Source: Geobacter sp. AOG2
Lineage (GTDB): Bacteria > Desulfobacterota > Desulfuromonadia > Geobacterales > Pseudopelobacteraceae
Assembly: GCF_019972295.1 (NCBI RefSeq)
Contig: NZ_BLJA01000001.1
Location: forward strand, 1,884,117-1,948,116
Direction: 5' to 3'
DNA: 64,000 nt
Position 1 is the stretch's first letter; each line of letters starts with the position of its first letter. Shown here one piece after another: positions 51,566 to 61,058 of this stretch. The notes under the pieces were generated by a model. The model did no database searches and had not been told where the DNA came from. It worked only from the letters and a program-made list of their open reading frames with translations. The position numbers and the translations under genes are program-made.

Positions 51566-52398
51566 CAGGGTATGGAGTCGGGAATATTGGTGAACAGGAT
51601 GGAACCGTCGGCCAGGACCTCTTTGCGAAAATGGCTATTCCTGTGTTTTGACGATGCCAGGTGAACCTTTGGCAGGGGCGTGGTACTGCCGGGCATGAAC
51701 ACCGGCGTAATATTGACGCCCGCCTGCCATGCCTCGAAGTGGAGATGGGGACCCGTCGAACGGCCGGTGTTGCCGGACAGGGCAATGGGCGTCCCACCAT
51801 CGACAGCCTGCCCCTGGGCAACCAGCAAACGACTGTTGTGACCGTAGAGGGTGATCATGCCGTTATCGTGTTCGATCAGCACCGTGTAGCCATATCCGGA
51901 ACGCAGGCCGCTATAGACGACGACCCCCGGTGCCACAGGAGTAACGGGCGTCCCTTCGGGGACGGCAATGTCGATGCCGTTGTGATGACGCCATTTCCCG
52001 TCGATGGGGTCGATACGCATGCCCACGCCGGAGGTTATGGTGCCGCCTACCGAAGGCAGGTGCGGTTCAAAACTTGTCGGCGACGTCTCCCGTGGTTTGA
52101 ACGATGCGTTGACGGTCTTTTCAACAACTTCATTCAGGGAGATCTCTCTGGTTTTTTCTTTTTTTGCCGTTTTTCTTTTTTTTGAAGATAGCGTACCATA
52201 CTCTTTGATGATGACCTTGGCCTTCTTGTCCTGGGGCGCATCGGTGAACGATTCAACGCCGTCAACCGTGACAAAACGGTATATGTCGGCGCGGCAATCG
52301 TTGGGCAACGACGGAATGACGGCGCACATCCATAATATTACAAGGAGTTGCGCCCTTGGCGATGGAAATATGTCCTGTTTATGCATAATTGCGCTCAT
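51565..52398 (-). CDS. M23-family metallopeptidase with DUF4124-like segment
   Basis: About 277 residues. Hydrophobic N-terminal signal (AQLLVILWMCAVIPSLPND), a DUF4124-like part (ADIYRFVTVDGVESFTDAP), a Lys-rich linker, then the LytM/M23 domain with zinc ligands HHNGIDIAVPEGTPV (H-x3-D) and GPHLHFEAW (HxH) plus LYGHNS. It would cut peptidoglycan cross-bridges or act as an amidase activator if inactive; the ligands here look complete. The C-terminal ADGSILFTNIPDSIP repeats the DUF4124-like pattern. Start uncertain: 52398 or the ATG at 52386. Confidence 0.82.
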   Translation of the reverse strand: MSAIMHKQDIFPSPRAQLLVILWMCAVIPSLPNDCRADIYRFVTVDGVESFTDAPQDKKAKVIIKEYGTLSSKKRKTAKKEKTREISLNEVVEKTVNASFKPRETSPTSFEPHLPSVGGTITSGVGMRIDPIDGKWRHHNGIDIAVPEGTPVTPVAPGVVVYSGLRSGYGYTVLIEHDNGMITLYGHNSRLLVAQGQAVDGGTPIALSGNTGRSTGPHLHFEAWQAGVNITPVFMPGSTTPLPKVHLASSKHRNSHFRKEVLADGSILFTNIPDSIP

Positions 52399-52506
52399 TA
52401 GTGCTTGTCGTCCGAAGGCATTTCTGTTAAAAAAAGTCCGGTCCTGTTTATACAGCAACCGCGCGGTTTCTGCAATTTAATCGATCCTTCCGGGGAATTA
52501 TAAGTA

Positions 52507-53220
52507 ATGTTCCAGTATTTTGACCAAATCATTAAGGGAACCGAACGTGAAGATTCCCTGGTAGTTATCCAAAATCTGAAGGAGATGATTGGGAAAAATT
52601 TCTCGTTTTTGAACTATTATAAAGAAATTCCGGTATCCTACGACGCCAAATTGGTCAACGTGGATAACGAAATGGCCGAATTCGAGGTGCACGAGTACCA
52701 GGCAAAGGTAATAGCCCTGGAGCACAAGGCGCTGATTCGCGCCCACGAAAAATTTTCCTTCCGCGAGGATATGGTCGGGGAAGCCTTTTATGTCAATGTC
52801 GCCCGGAAAAAGGTTATACTCTGTAATTTCGGCTACGCCAAGATCAAGTCGGATATGCGGCGTTTCGTCAGGGTCGTGCTCGATAAGCCCCTTGAAGCCG
52901 AATTGATCGTTGAAGACGACATACTTAAGGGAAGTATCAGGGACGTTTCCCTTGGCGGCGCATCCATAATTGTAGCCTCTCGGGAACAGCTTCCCCAGGG
53001 GCGCGAAATCAGCATGTTTTTGAAACTTCCGGACATTTCCAGCGGTTCGATACACGAGGTCGGGGTTACCGCAACGGTTATCAAGGTGACGGGCGACAAC
53101 GCTCCGTATAATTGTTTCGTGGAGTTCTACCCGGAAAAACACTCCCAGCAACAGATATCCTACTACATCAACCAGCGCCAGGTTGAAATAATCAAAGAGC
53201 TTAAAGAGCAGACGCTGTAA
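52507..53220 (+). CDS. PilZ-domain c-di-GMP-binding protein
   Basis: 237 residues. An N-terminal region of ~110 residues (YcgR-like), then a PilZ domain with the c-di-GMP motif RRFVRV (R-x3-R type, ~residue 118) and DVSLGGASI (D/N-x-S-x-x-G). It would change the activity of a target when c-di-GMP is bound; motility or exopolysaccharide control is usual. No partner gene is next to it: glnB follows behind its own promoter. Confidence 0.85.
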   Translation: MFQYFDQIIKGTEREDSLVVIQNLKEMIGKNFSFLNYYKEIPVSYDAKLVNVDNEMAEFEVHEYQAKVIALEHKALIRAHEKFSFREDMVGEAFYVNVARKKVILCNFGYAKIKSDMRRFVRVVLDKPLEAELIVEDDILKGSIRDVSLGGASIIVASREQLPQGREISMFLKLPDISSGSIHEVGVTATVIKVTGDNAPYNCFVEFYPEKHSQQQISYYINQRQVEIIKELKEQTL

Positions 53221-53233
53221 ACGTGGCTCGCTG

Positions 53234-53278
53234 CACTGCCTGTTTTGCTGGCATGTTTCGCAGTGGTGCCTTTTTTTT
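53234..53278 (+). terminator. Possible terminator after the PilZ gene
   Basis: CACTGC (53234-53239) and GCAGTG (53260-53265) form a 6-bp stem with a long loop, followed by GTGCC and a run of eight T. Confidence 0.4.
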
Positions 53279-53365
53279 GTGCAGATATTCTGGTGAGAAT
53301 CTCGTGCTCTTGCTGTTGTATATTTATATCTAATTTAAATTGTTATATTTTTCGTGTCATTGTTT

Positions 53366-53381
53366 TGGCAGAGTGTTTGCA
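53366..53381 (+). promoter_or_regulatory. Sigma-54 promoter of glnB-glnA
   Basis: TGGCAGAGTGTTTGCA: GG-N10-GC spacing correct, one mismatch (TGGCAG for TGGCAC). ~100 bp before the glnB start. Fits nitrogen control of glnBA by an NtrC-type activator. Confidence 0.75.
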
Positions 53382-53388
53382 ATAATAA

Positions 53389-53820
<432 letters not shown>

Positions 53821-53865
53821 GGCACCAAAGAGGTTTATTACATATCCCCCCGAAAGGAGAAACTG

Positions 53866-55278
53866 ATGACCCCGAAACAAGTAGTAGAGTTTGCCAAAGA
53901 AAATGGCGCACTGATGGTAGATTTCAAATTTATGGATTTTGTTGGGATCTGGCAGCATTTTTCCACCCCGATCAGCGAGTTCGGCGAGGATATATTTGAC
54001 GACGGCCTTGGTTTTGACGGTTCTTCCATCCGCGGCTGGCAGCCGATTCATGCCTCCGACATGATCATCATCCCCGACGCCACCACCGCCAAGATGGACC
54101 CGTTCACCGCTATTCCGACCCTTTCCCTGATCTGCAATATCTTTGATCCGATCACCAAGGAAGGCTACAGCCGCGACCCGCGCAACATCGCCAAAAAGGC
54201 CGAGGCATACCTCAAGTCCACCGGCATCGGCGACACGGCCTTCTTCGGCCCGGAAGCCGAATTCTTCATCTTTGACGACGTGCGCTACGACTCCTCCGCC
54301 AACCAGTCCTTCTATGCCGTTGACTCGGTTGAAGGCGCCTGGAACTCCGGCCGCGAAGAGTTCCCCAACCTGGGCTACAAGCCGCGCCACAAGGAAGGCT
54401 ATTTCCCCGTTTCCCCGACCGACTCCCAGAACGACCTGCGTAACGAGATGGTCATGGAGATGCAGAAGGTCGGCATCCAGGTTGAGTGCCAGCACCACGA
54501 GGTAGCCACCGGCGGACAGGCCGAGATCGACATGCGTTTCGACGCTCTGGTCAAGATGGCCGACAAACTCCAGTGGTTCAAGTACATCATCAAGAACGTT
54601 GCCTACCGCAACGGCAAGACCGTTACCTTCATGCCCAAGCCGCTTTACGGCGACAACGGTTCCGGCATGCACTCCCACCAGTCCATCTGGAAGGACGGCG
54701 TCAACCTGTTTGCCGGTGACAAATACGGCGGGCTTTCCCAGATGGCACTGTACTACATCGGCGGCATCATCAAGCACGCCAAAGCACTGTGCGCCTTCAC
54801 CAACCCTACCACCAACTCCTACAAGCGTCTGGTGCCGGGTTTCGAAGCTCCCGTGAACATGGCATACTCCAGCCGTAACCGTTCGGCCTCGCTCCGTATT
54901 CCCATGTTCTCCACCAACCCCAAGTCCAAGCGTGTTGAGTACCGCACGCCGGACCCGTCCTGCAACGGCTACCTGGCCTTCGCCGCCATGCTGATGGCCG
55001 GCCTCGACGGTATCGAAAACAAAATCGATCCGGGCCAGCCGCTGGACAAGGACATCTACGGTCTTTCCCCGGAAGAGCTCAAAGACATCCCGTCCGCTCC
55101 GGGCAGCCTGGAAGAGGCGCTCAAGTGCCTCGAAGATGACCACGAGTTCCTGCTCAAGGGCGACGTCTTCACCGCCGATGTCATCGAGAAATGGATCGAG
55201 TACAAGACCGAAGCCGAAGTCAACCCGGTCCGCATGCGTCCGGTACCGATGGAATTCCAGCTTTACTACGACATCTAA
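53866..55278 (+). CDS. glnA: Glutamine synthetase, type I
   Basis: 470 residues. Makes glutamine from glutamate and ammonia. Active-site features: [36 protein letters not shown], the metal/ATP region [20 protein letters not shown] and HSHQSIW, and [17 protein letters not shown]. The adenylylation-site-like tyrosine is in [27 protein letters not shown] upstream. Cotranscribed with glnB; a strong terminator follows. Confidence 0.97.
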   Translation: MTPKQVVEFAKENGALMVDFKFMDFVGIWQHFSTPISEFGEDIFDDGLGFDGSSIRGWQPIHASDMIIIPDATTAKMDPFTAIPTLSLICNIFDPITKEGYSRDPRNIAKKAEAYLKSTGIGDTAFFGPEAEFFIFDDVRYDSSANQSFYAVDSVEGAWNSGREEFPNLGYKPRHKEGYFPVSPTDSQNDLRNEMVMEMQKVGIQVECQHHEVATGGQAEIDMRFDALVKMADKLQWFKYIIKNVAYRNGKTVTFMPKPLYGDNGSGMHSHQSIWKDGVNLFAGDKYGGLSQMALYYIGGIIKHAKALCAFTNPTTNSYKRLVPGFEAPVNMAYSSRNRSASLRIPMFSTNPKSKRVEYRTPDPSCNGYLAFAAMLMAGLDGIENKIDPGQPLDKDIYGLSPEELKDIPSAPGSLEEALKCLEDDHEFLLKGDVFTADVIEKWIEYKTEAEVNPVRMRPVPMEFQLYYDI

Positions 55279-55303
55279 GCCGTACACGACGGTATGCAAC
55301 ACT

Positions 55304-55332
55304 AAAGAGGCGGGGTTATCCCCGCCTCTTTT
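55304..55332 (+). terminator. Rho-independent terminator after glnA
   Basis: Perfect stem AAAGAGGCGGGG / CCCCGCCTCTTT with a 4-base TTAT loop. Confidence 0.88.
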
Positions 55333-55408
55333 CGTTCCTGCTCCAATTGACTTTCCCCGGCCAGTCTGTTAGAAAGACACACGGTTTATCAAGATTCAAA
55401 GGATGTTC

Positions 55409-56092
55409 ATGGAAAATTTTCTCTTCAAGCTCTCCGTTATGCTCGTGCCGGGTATGCTGGCCATAGTCTGTCATGAGGTCTCGCACGGTTTCGTTGCCTG
55501 GCGCTTCGGCGACCCCACGGCGCGCATGCTCGGCAGGCTGACCCTTAACCCCTTCAAGCATATCGACATCGTCGGTACCCTGATGATCTTCTTCATCGGT
55601 ATCGGCTGGGCCAAGCCGGTTCCGGTGACCTTCGAGAATCTACGCAATCCCAAACGGGACATGATCTGGGTGGCTGCCGCCGGACCCGTGACCAATCTCC
55701 TGCTGGCGACCATTTCCGCCTTTTTGCTGCGGGGGGTGGCCGTTATCGATAACTCAGCGGTCGCACCCGGCTCCCCCTTGTCCATGTTGGTCGAACCGGT
55801 TGCCTTGATGCTGGCCTTTTCGGTTTACATAAACCTGTTGCTGGCTATCTTCAATATGATCCCGGTACCGCCGCTCGACGGTGGCAGGGTGCTGGTCGGA
55901 CTTTTGCCCCATCGACAGGCTGCAACCTGGTCTCGCATCGAACCGTACGGCATGGTGATCATCATTGTGCTGGTATTCTTCACTAATGTCTTTTCCTATG
56001 TCATCTCGCCGATTCTCAACGTGGGGGTTCACGTGCTGGCAGGACCGCAAAGCAACCTGGTGATGGGGGTCACGCAACTTATGATGCGCTAA
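55409..56092 (+). CDS. Site-2-protease-type M50 membrane metallopeptidase
   Basis: 227 residues, about five membrane helices. Zinc motif HEVSHGFVAWRFGDP (HExxH) in the first third and the second motif NMIPVPPLDGGRVLVGLLP (DG) later. Short M50 type without PDZ domains; role and substrate unknown. The ATG at 55409 is chosen because AAAGGA is 6 bp upstream; the ATG at 55403 is too close to it. Confidence 0.88.
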   Translation: MENFLFKLSVMLVPGMLAIVCHEVSHGFVAWRFGDPTARMLGRLTLNPFKHIDIVGTLMIFFIGIGWAKPVPVTFENLRNPKRDMIWVAAAGPVTNLLLATISAFLLRGVAVIDNSAVAPGSPLSMLVEPVALMLAFSVYINLLLAIFNMIPVPPLDGGRVLVGLLPHRQAATWSRIEPYGMVIIIVLVFFTNVFSYVISPILNVGVHVLAGPQSNLVMGVTQLMMR

Positions 56093-56131
56093 ATCCCTCG
56101 TTACCCTACCTTATCTTCCTGGAGCATTATA

Positions 56132-57115
56132 ATGACGAAACAACGAGTAGTCAGCGGCATGCGGCCGACCGGAAAGCTGCACATCGGCCACTATCACGGT
56201 GTACTGGAAAACTGGGTCAAGATTCAGGACTCTTTTGACTGTTTCTTCTTTGTAGCGGATTGGCACTCACTGACCACGGAATACGACAATACCGCCGGTA
56301 TTCGCAACAGCATTCATGAGATGGTGCTGGACTGGGTCGGGTTCGGCCTCGACCCGGCCAAGTGCGTCGTTTTCCGCCAGAGCCTGGTGCCCCACCACTC
56401 GGAGCTGAACCTGATCCTCTCCATGATCACGCCGGTCTCGTGGCTGGAGCGTTGCCCCACCTACAAGGAGATGCAGGAGAACCTGGAGACCAAGGACCTC
56501 TCCACCTTCGGGTTCCTGGGATATCCGGTGCTGATGGCGGCCGACATCATCCTCTACAAGGCTGCCCGTGTGCCGGTGGGGCAGGACCAGTTGCCGCACC
56601 TGGAGATCACCCGGGAGATAGCCCGGCGCTTCAATTACCTGTACGGCAACGTGTTCCCCGAGCCCGAGGGGCTTTTAACCGAGACCCCCAAGCTACTTGG
56701 CCTCGATGGCCGTAAGATGAGCAAATCCTACGGCAACTCCATTTATCTTTCCGACACGGCCGAGGAGACCACCAAGAAGGTCCTGTCCATGATGACCGAC
56801 CCGGCCCGAATCCGACGGAGTGACCCCGGTGACCCTGATGTTTGCGTGGCCTTTAACCTTCACCGTATCTACGTGCCCCAGGAAAAACTGGACGAGATTA
56901 TCCCTGCCTGTCGCAACGCCGCCATCGGCTGTGTGGAATGCAAGCGGATACTGGCTGAGTGCATGAATGAACGCCTGGCCCCCTGCCGGGCAAAACGGGC
57001 GGAATTGGCTACCCATCCGCAGTTTGTCAAGGATCTGCTACAGGATGGCAGCCGCCGGGCTTCGGAGATTTCCGATGCCGTCATGAGCGAAGTCCGCGAC
57101 GCCCTGAAGATTTAA
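56132..57115 (+). CDS. trpS: Tryptophanyl-tRNA synthetase
   Basis: 327 residues. Class I signatures GKLHIGHYHGVLENW (HIGH) and GRKMSKSYGNSIYLSD (KMSKS). RBS CTGGAG upstream. Usual length. Confidence 0.96.
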   Translation: MTKQRVVSGMRPTGKLHIGHYHGVLENWVKIQDSFDCFFFVADWHSLTTEYDNTAGIRNSIHEMVLDWVGFGLDPAKCVVFRQSLVPHHSELNLILSMITPVSWLERCPTYKEMQENLETKDLSTFGFLGYPVLMAADIILYKAARVPVGQDQLPHLEITREIARRFNYLYGNVFPEPEGLLTETPKLLGLDGRKMSKSYGNSIYLSDTAEETTKKVLSMMTDPARIRRSDPGDPDVCVAFNLHRIYVPQEKLDEIIPACRNAAIGCVECKRILAECMNERLAPCRAKRAELATHPQFVKDLLQDGSRRASEISDAVMSEVRDALKI

Positions 57116-57144
57116 CCGCGACGCGGGATTTGGGCAGGGTGCCG

Positions 57145-57960
57145 ATGAATCAGGTTAGGGAAGAAAATCCGACTCTTCTTGACGAGTTCCGCGACGGATA
57201 CAGCGTCCATCTGGACAAGTTCGACGGTCCGCTGGATTTGCTCTTGCACCTGATCCGCAAGAACGAGGTGGATATCTGCGACATTCCCATCGCAGACATC
57301 ACCCGTCAGTACCTGGACTACATCAAGCTGATGAAGGTGCTCAATCTGGATGTGGCCGGTGATTTCCTGTTCATGGCCTCCACGCTGCTCCATATCAAAT
57401 CCCGCATGCTGCTGCCGCCCGATGATCAGGAAGAGGGCGAGGAGGAAGAGGGCGACCCCCGGGCTGAATTGATCCGGCGCCTTTTGGAGTACCAGCAGTA
57501 CAAAGAGGCCGGCATGGTGATCGGTGCCAGGGCGCTCCTGGGGCGAGAGGTTTTCGCACGGGCCTGTCCCGACCCGGCGTTGGCCAAGGCCCGCAGCGAC
57601 GAGGGGCCGCTGGAGCTGTCGCTCTTTGAACTTGTGGATGCCTTCCGGGCTCTTCTGGCGCGCATTCCGGCGGAAAGTTTTCACGATGTCGCCCCCGGTG
57701 ATTCCCTCAGTATTGCCGATTGTATCAATGAAATACTTTCCCTGCTTCAGGAACGTGATACACTTCAATTTGATGAGCTTGTCCGGGACGAGATGACCCG
57801 CGAACGGGTCATTGTCACCTTTCTGGCCCTCCTGGAATTATGCCGCCTCAAGCTGATTCGCATCTTCCAGAATGGGGAGTATGGTTCCATCTGGTTCGTC
57901 CCCGCTGTTGCCTCGGGACAAACGGATAGTGACGACGAAGCCGTTCAAACTGTCGTATAA
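57145..57960 (+). CDS. scpA: Segregation and condensation protein A
   Basis: 271 residues. Kleisin of the SMC complex. N-terminal YSVHLDKFDGPLDLLLHLIR and VDICDIPIADITRQYLDYI are typical ScpA; the C-terminal winged-helix that binds Smc is at VIVTFLALLELCRLKLIRIF. Start at 57145; the frame extends to 57130. scpB lies 614 bp downstream, with mscL between them. Confidence 0.93.
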   Translation: MNQVREENPTLLDEFRDGYSVHLDKFDGPLDLLLHLIRKNEVDICDIPIADITRQYLDYIKLMKVLNLDVAGDFLFMASTLLHIKSRMLLPPDDQEEGEEEEGDPRAELIRRLLEYQQYKEAGMVIGARALLGREVFARACPDPALAKARSDEGPLELSLFELVDAFRALLARIPAESFHDVAPGDSLSIADCINEILSLLQERDTLQFDELVRDEMTRERVIVTFLALLELCRLKLIRIFQNGEYGSIWFVPAVASGQTDSDDEAVQTVV

Positions 57961-57972
57961 AAGGAGGGTGCC

Positions 57973-58410
57973 ATGCTGAAGGAGTTCAGGGAATTTGCGC
58001 TCAAGGGCAACGTTATCGACCTGGCGGTCGGCATCATCATCGGCGCAGCCTTTAATAAGGTTGTGCAATCACTGGTTAACGACATCATCATGCCACCGGT
58101 TGGGCTGCTGATTGGCAAGGTGGATTTTTCTTCCCTGTTCGTAAATCTTTCCGGGAAAACCTACGAGACGCTGGCGGAAGCCAAGAAGGCCGGGGCCGCG
58201 ACCATCAATTACGGCCTATTCATCAACACTCTCGTGGATTTCACGATCATGGCCTTTGTAGTCTTTCTCATGGTCAAGCAGATCAACCGCTTGCGGCGCG
58301 AGGAAACACCTCCAGCCCCCACCACCAAGGATTGCCCCTTCTGTCTGTCCAAGATACCGCTGGCGGCGTCCCGTTGCCCGCAATGCACGTCAACACTTGA
58401 CCTTGAATAG
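57973..58410 (+). CDS. mscL: Large-conductance mechanosensitive channel
   Basis: 145 residues. [20 protein letters not shown] and the first helix with GVIIGAAF-like packing; the second helix is [20 protein letters not shown]. The C-terminus adds a zinc-ribbon-like [18 protein letters not shown], beyond the E. coli channel's end. RBS AAAGGAGG. Sits between scpA and scpB on the same strand. Confidence 0.94.
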   Translation: MLKEFREFALKGNVIDLAVGIIIGAAFNKVVQSLVNDIIMPPVGLLIGKVDFSSLFVNLSGKTYETLAEAKKAGAATINYGLFINTLVDFTIMAFVVFLMVKQINRLRREETPPAPTTKDCPFCLSKIPLAASRCPQCTSTLDLE

Positions 58411-58449
58411 CAGGAAAATGGCTTTAACGTTTAACCTGGATATTTTTTT

Positions 58450-58548
58450 GCCACAGAGTCGCAACAGAGTCTAAGGCCGCATCATGAGGAAGGCTCTCTG
58501 ATGTTAGCTTAGAATGCGGCTTTCTCGACGTCTCCCTGGTTCTGTAGC
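58450..58548. repeat. Inverted-repeat element (CACAGAG family), degenerate
   Basis: Left GCCACAGAGTCGCAACAGAG, right CTCCCTGGTTCTGTAGC. It lies between mscL and scpB. The arms are imperfect. Confidence 0.4.
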
Positions 58549-58573
58549 CCAACGCCCGTTTTAAGGTTTGACC

Positions 58574-59182
58574 ATGTCTTTGCCTGCAATCATCGAAAGC
58601 ATCATCTTTGCCGCCGATTCGGCCCTGTCCCTTGACCGGCTCTGCGAGATGCTGCCCGAGTACGAACGCACTGCCATCAAGGCCGCCTTAACCGGCCTGG
58701 TCGAATTCCACGAGGAGCGGGGAGGGGGATTCGGACTTGCCGAGGTGGCCGGTGGCTGGCAGTTCAGAACCAATCCGGTATTGCAGGAATACGTGGTCCG
58801 GCACGTGAAGACCAAGGCGGCCAAATTCTCCCAATCGGCTTTGGAGTCTCTGGCCATCATCGCCTACCGCCAGCCCATAACCCGCGCCGAGATAGAGCAC
58901 CTGCGCGGTGTTGATTGCGGCGGCGTGCTCAAGTCGCTTCTGGAAAAGAAACTGGTCAAGATCCTGGGTAAAAAGGATATTCCCGGCCGGCCGCTGATCT
59001 ATGGGACCTCTAAAGAATTTCTTGAGGTTTTTGGACTTAAAGATTTGAAAAGTTTACCTACTTTGCGTGAGATTCAGGCCCTTGGTGAGACGCCCCAGTT
59101 TGAACGTCAGGAGGAATTGCCCCTGGAACCGGACGCCGCACCTCCGGCTGACAGTTCGCTTCCCTTTGACGAACCGGAATGA
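58574..59182 (+). CDS. scpB: Segregation and condensation protein B
   Basis: 202 residues. Two winged-helix domains; signatures IIESIIFAADSALSLDRLCE, ALESLAIIAYRQPITRAEIE and RGVDCGGVLKSLLEKKLVKI, then GRPLIYGTSKEFLEVFGLKD. Start ATG 58574 with AAGG upstream. The C-terminal acidic tail is variable in the family. Confidence 0.94.
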   Translation: MSLPAIIESIIFAADSALSLDRLCEMLPEYERTAIKAALTGLVEFHEERGGGFGLAEVAGGWQFRTNPVLQEYVVRHVKTKAAKFSQSALESLAIIAYRQPITRAEIEHLRGVDCGGVLKSLLEKKLVKILGKKDIPGRPLIYGTSKEFLEVFGLKDLKSLPTLREIQALGETPQFERQEELPLEPDAAPPADSSLPFDEPE

Positions 59183-59212
59183 CAGATACCTGAACACGGC
59201 AGGAGGTGTGCC

Positions 59213-60016
59213 ATGCAACGACAGGCAGCAGTTGCGGGACAGTTCTACCCCGGTACGCGGGAGCAGCTTCGAACCGCCTTGTCCGAACTGGTTCCGTCCG
59301 TTCCGGAAAAACGGCTAGCCCTGGGGATCGTCGCGCCCCATGCGGGCTACGTCTATTCCGGCGCCATTGCCGGCACGGTCTATGGCCGGATAGTCATACC
59401 CCCCACCGTGTTGATCATTGGCCCAAATCACCATGGGGCCGGCGCGGCGGCCGCCCTCTACCCGGAGGGGGAATGGCTGACTCCTCTCGGGCCGATCACC
59501 ATTAATCCCCGCCTCACTGCACTGCTTCAGCAGTACGTCCCCTTTGTGGAGTTGGACAGCAGTGCCCACCGTTTCGAGCACTCCCTTGAGGTGCAAATTC
59601 CCTTTATTCAATATCTGCGCTCCGATGCAACCATCGCCGCACTTTGTCTCGGTCACGGTGATTTTGATGCAGTGCAGGAGATCGGCAAGGGGATTGCCGC
59701 AGCGATACGCAGCTATGGCGGGGAGGTTCTGATCGTGGCCAGTTCCGACATGACCCATTACGAGTCGGCCGACTCGGCCCGGCGTAAGGACGAGCAGGCT
59801 TTGGCAAGGATTTTGGCTTTTGATCCCGAGGGACTGCTGAAAATCTGCCGCAGTGAACGCATTACCATGTGCGGGGTTGTGCCGGCGGCGGTCATGCTGG
59901 TGGCGAGCCGGGAACTGGGGGCTGCACAGGCAGAACTCACTGCCTATGGGAACAGTGGCGGCATTACCGGCGATAATAGCCAGGTGGTGGGGTATGCGGC
60001 TGTTTCGGTGTGGTAA
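59213..60016 (+). CDS. AmmeMemoRadiSam system protein B (Memo-like)
   Basis: 267 residues. MEMO1/LigB-like fold: RQAAVAGQFYPGTREQLRTA, GIVAPHAGYVYSGAIAGTVY (His), IGPNHHGAGAA (His pair), EHSLEVQIPFIQYL and SSDMTHYESADSARRKDE. Named for its frequent linkage with AMMECR1 and a radical SAM protein, neither of which is in the window. Function in bacteria uncertain. Confidence 0.9.
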   Translation: MQRQAAVAGQFYPGTREQLRTALSELVPSVPEKRLALGIVAPHAGYVYSGAIAGTVYGRIVIPPTVLIIGPNHHGAGAAAALYPEGEWLTPLGPITINPRLTALLQQYVPFVELDSSAHRFEHSLEVQIPFIQYLRSDATIAALCLGHGDFDAVQEIGKGIAAAIRSYGGEVLIVASSDMTHYESADSARRKDEQALARILAFDPEGLLKICRSERITMCGVVPAAVMLVASRELGAAQAELTAYGNSGGITGDNSQVVGYAAVSVW

Positions 60017-60634
60017 TCAGGACGGTTGATTCGCGCCCAGGGAACGCCGTAAGCTGCTCGCGATCCTGCCACGCAGACGTATGGCCTTTTTCAGGTTGCC
60101 GCGAAGTATGGTATGCCGTAACTCGTGTTCGCTTGGCAGCAAATCGGGATCCGGTTTGAAGATGGATACGATGACCAGCAGGAATAGTGCGGCAATCTGC
60201 AGGTAAACCGCAACGATACCCTTGTGGAACAGTTGCAGATAATCGATATTCTGTGTTGTGTTGTCGCGAAGAATGTCCGAAAAGTGAGCCAGCTCCCTCA
60301 TCCAGGGGTTGAGATAGGCTACCCCGACATAAATAGCGATCAGGGTCCCGATCCACTTGACCACAACCCAGCAATGTCTGAAAAACCCCCACTTGGATGT
60401 CAGGCACAGCAGCGCGCCACTTAGCAGCGACACGGCGGCACCCGGGCCTATAAGCATGTCGTCGATGATTGTTATGGCGGAATGAAAAGCAAAGAGTTCA
60501 TCACCGTTGATGGTTCGGCGATCATTGTTCAGGATTATCAGGACTGCCGACACGCCGCCGACCCAGGCACATGAAGCAAAGGTGTGAAGGGTCTTTAGGA
60601 GAAGTTTCATCTTGTGGGCGAACAGGAGTTGCAT
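60017..60634 (-). CDS. Membrane protein, DUF2269-like
   Basis: 205 residues, four hydrophobic helices (KTLHTFASCAWVGGVSAVLI; MLIGPGAAVSLLSGALLCLT; WVVVKWIGTLIAIYVGVAYL; QIAALFLLVIVSIF) and a basic cytoplasmic tail. Histidines and tryptophans at helix ends resemble the DUF2269 / haem-copper-like small membrane proteins. The stop directly abuts the stop of the convergent Memo-like gene. Start 60634 chosen; a downstream ATG at 60610 is possible. Confidence 0.6.
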   Translation of the reverse strand: MQLLFAHKMKLLLKTLHTFASCAWVGGVSAVLIILNNDRRTINGDELFAFHSAITIIDDMLIGPGAAVSLLSGALLCLTSKWGFFRHCWVVVKWIGTLIAIYVGVAYLNPWMRELAHFSDILRDNTTQNIDYLQLFHKGIVAVYLQIAALFLLVIVSIFKPDPDLLPSEHELRHTILRGNLKKAIRLRGRIASSLRRSLGANQPS

Positions 60635-60824
60635 CAATTCAGTGTGTTCCTTCCCTGGGATAACAATCTATGTGCCGTTCTACCTATATTGTGAGCAAGG
60701 AAGGTGCCCAGATTCAGCCACTACGGTTTACGGTATAACGACTTGTTTTGATTGTATTATTTTACGCCTTTCGGGTATTGTGTTTTCATTATGATGTGTC
60801 TTTTGTGGCTCACAAATGTTCTTG

Positions 60825-60947
60825 TTGCCAAGTGTAAGGGGTGTTTTGACGGAAGGATAGGCCGTAAATCCGGGGTATTAAGGTGTTTGTTTTGGTTTGT
60901 GTGACACTGATGACACATTGTGTTTTGATGTGGTTGCCAAGCTGTAA
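60825..60947 (+). repeat. Two copies of a TTGCCAAG(C)TGTAA motif upstream of acnB
   Basis: TTGCCAAGTGTAA at 60825-60837 and TTGCCAAGCTGTAA at 60934-60947, same orientation, ~109 bp apart. Each is followed by a TTGAC hexamer. The second precedes the acnB promoter by 5 bp. The rest of the 424-bp gap (60635-61058) has no ORF of note. Confidence 0.45.
60900..60915 (+). promoter_or_regulatory. CRP/FNR-family-like site upstream of acnB
   Basis: TGTGACACTGATGACA: nine of ten conserved positions of TGTGA-N6-TCACA. It lies ~40 bp upstream of the -35 box, at about -80 from the likely start. The exact regulator is unknown. Confidence 0.4.
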
Positions 60948-60951
60948 CTCA

Positions 60952-60980
60952 TTGACAGTGGCCAATTTGAAGTGTATACA
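60952..60980 (+). promoter_or_regulatory. Sigma-70 promoter of acnB
   Basis: TTGACA, a 17-bp spacer, TATACA: near consensus. Gives a ~70-nt leader before the ATG at 61059. Confidence 0.8.
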
Positions 60981-61058
60981 GTATGCATTTTAACGAGTGA
61001 AACCTGTTTGCTAAGGCAAAACCGACCGCAGTATATATATCCCAAAGGAGGATGTCAG

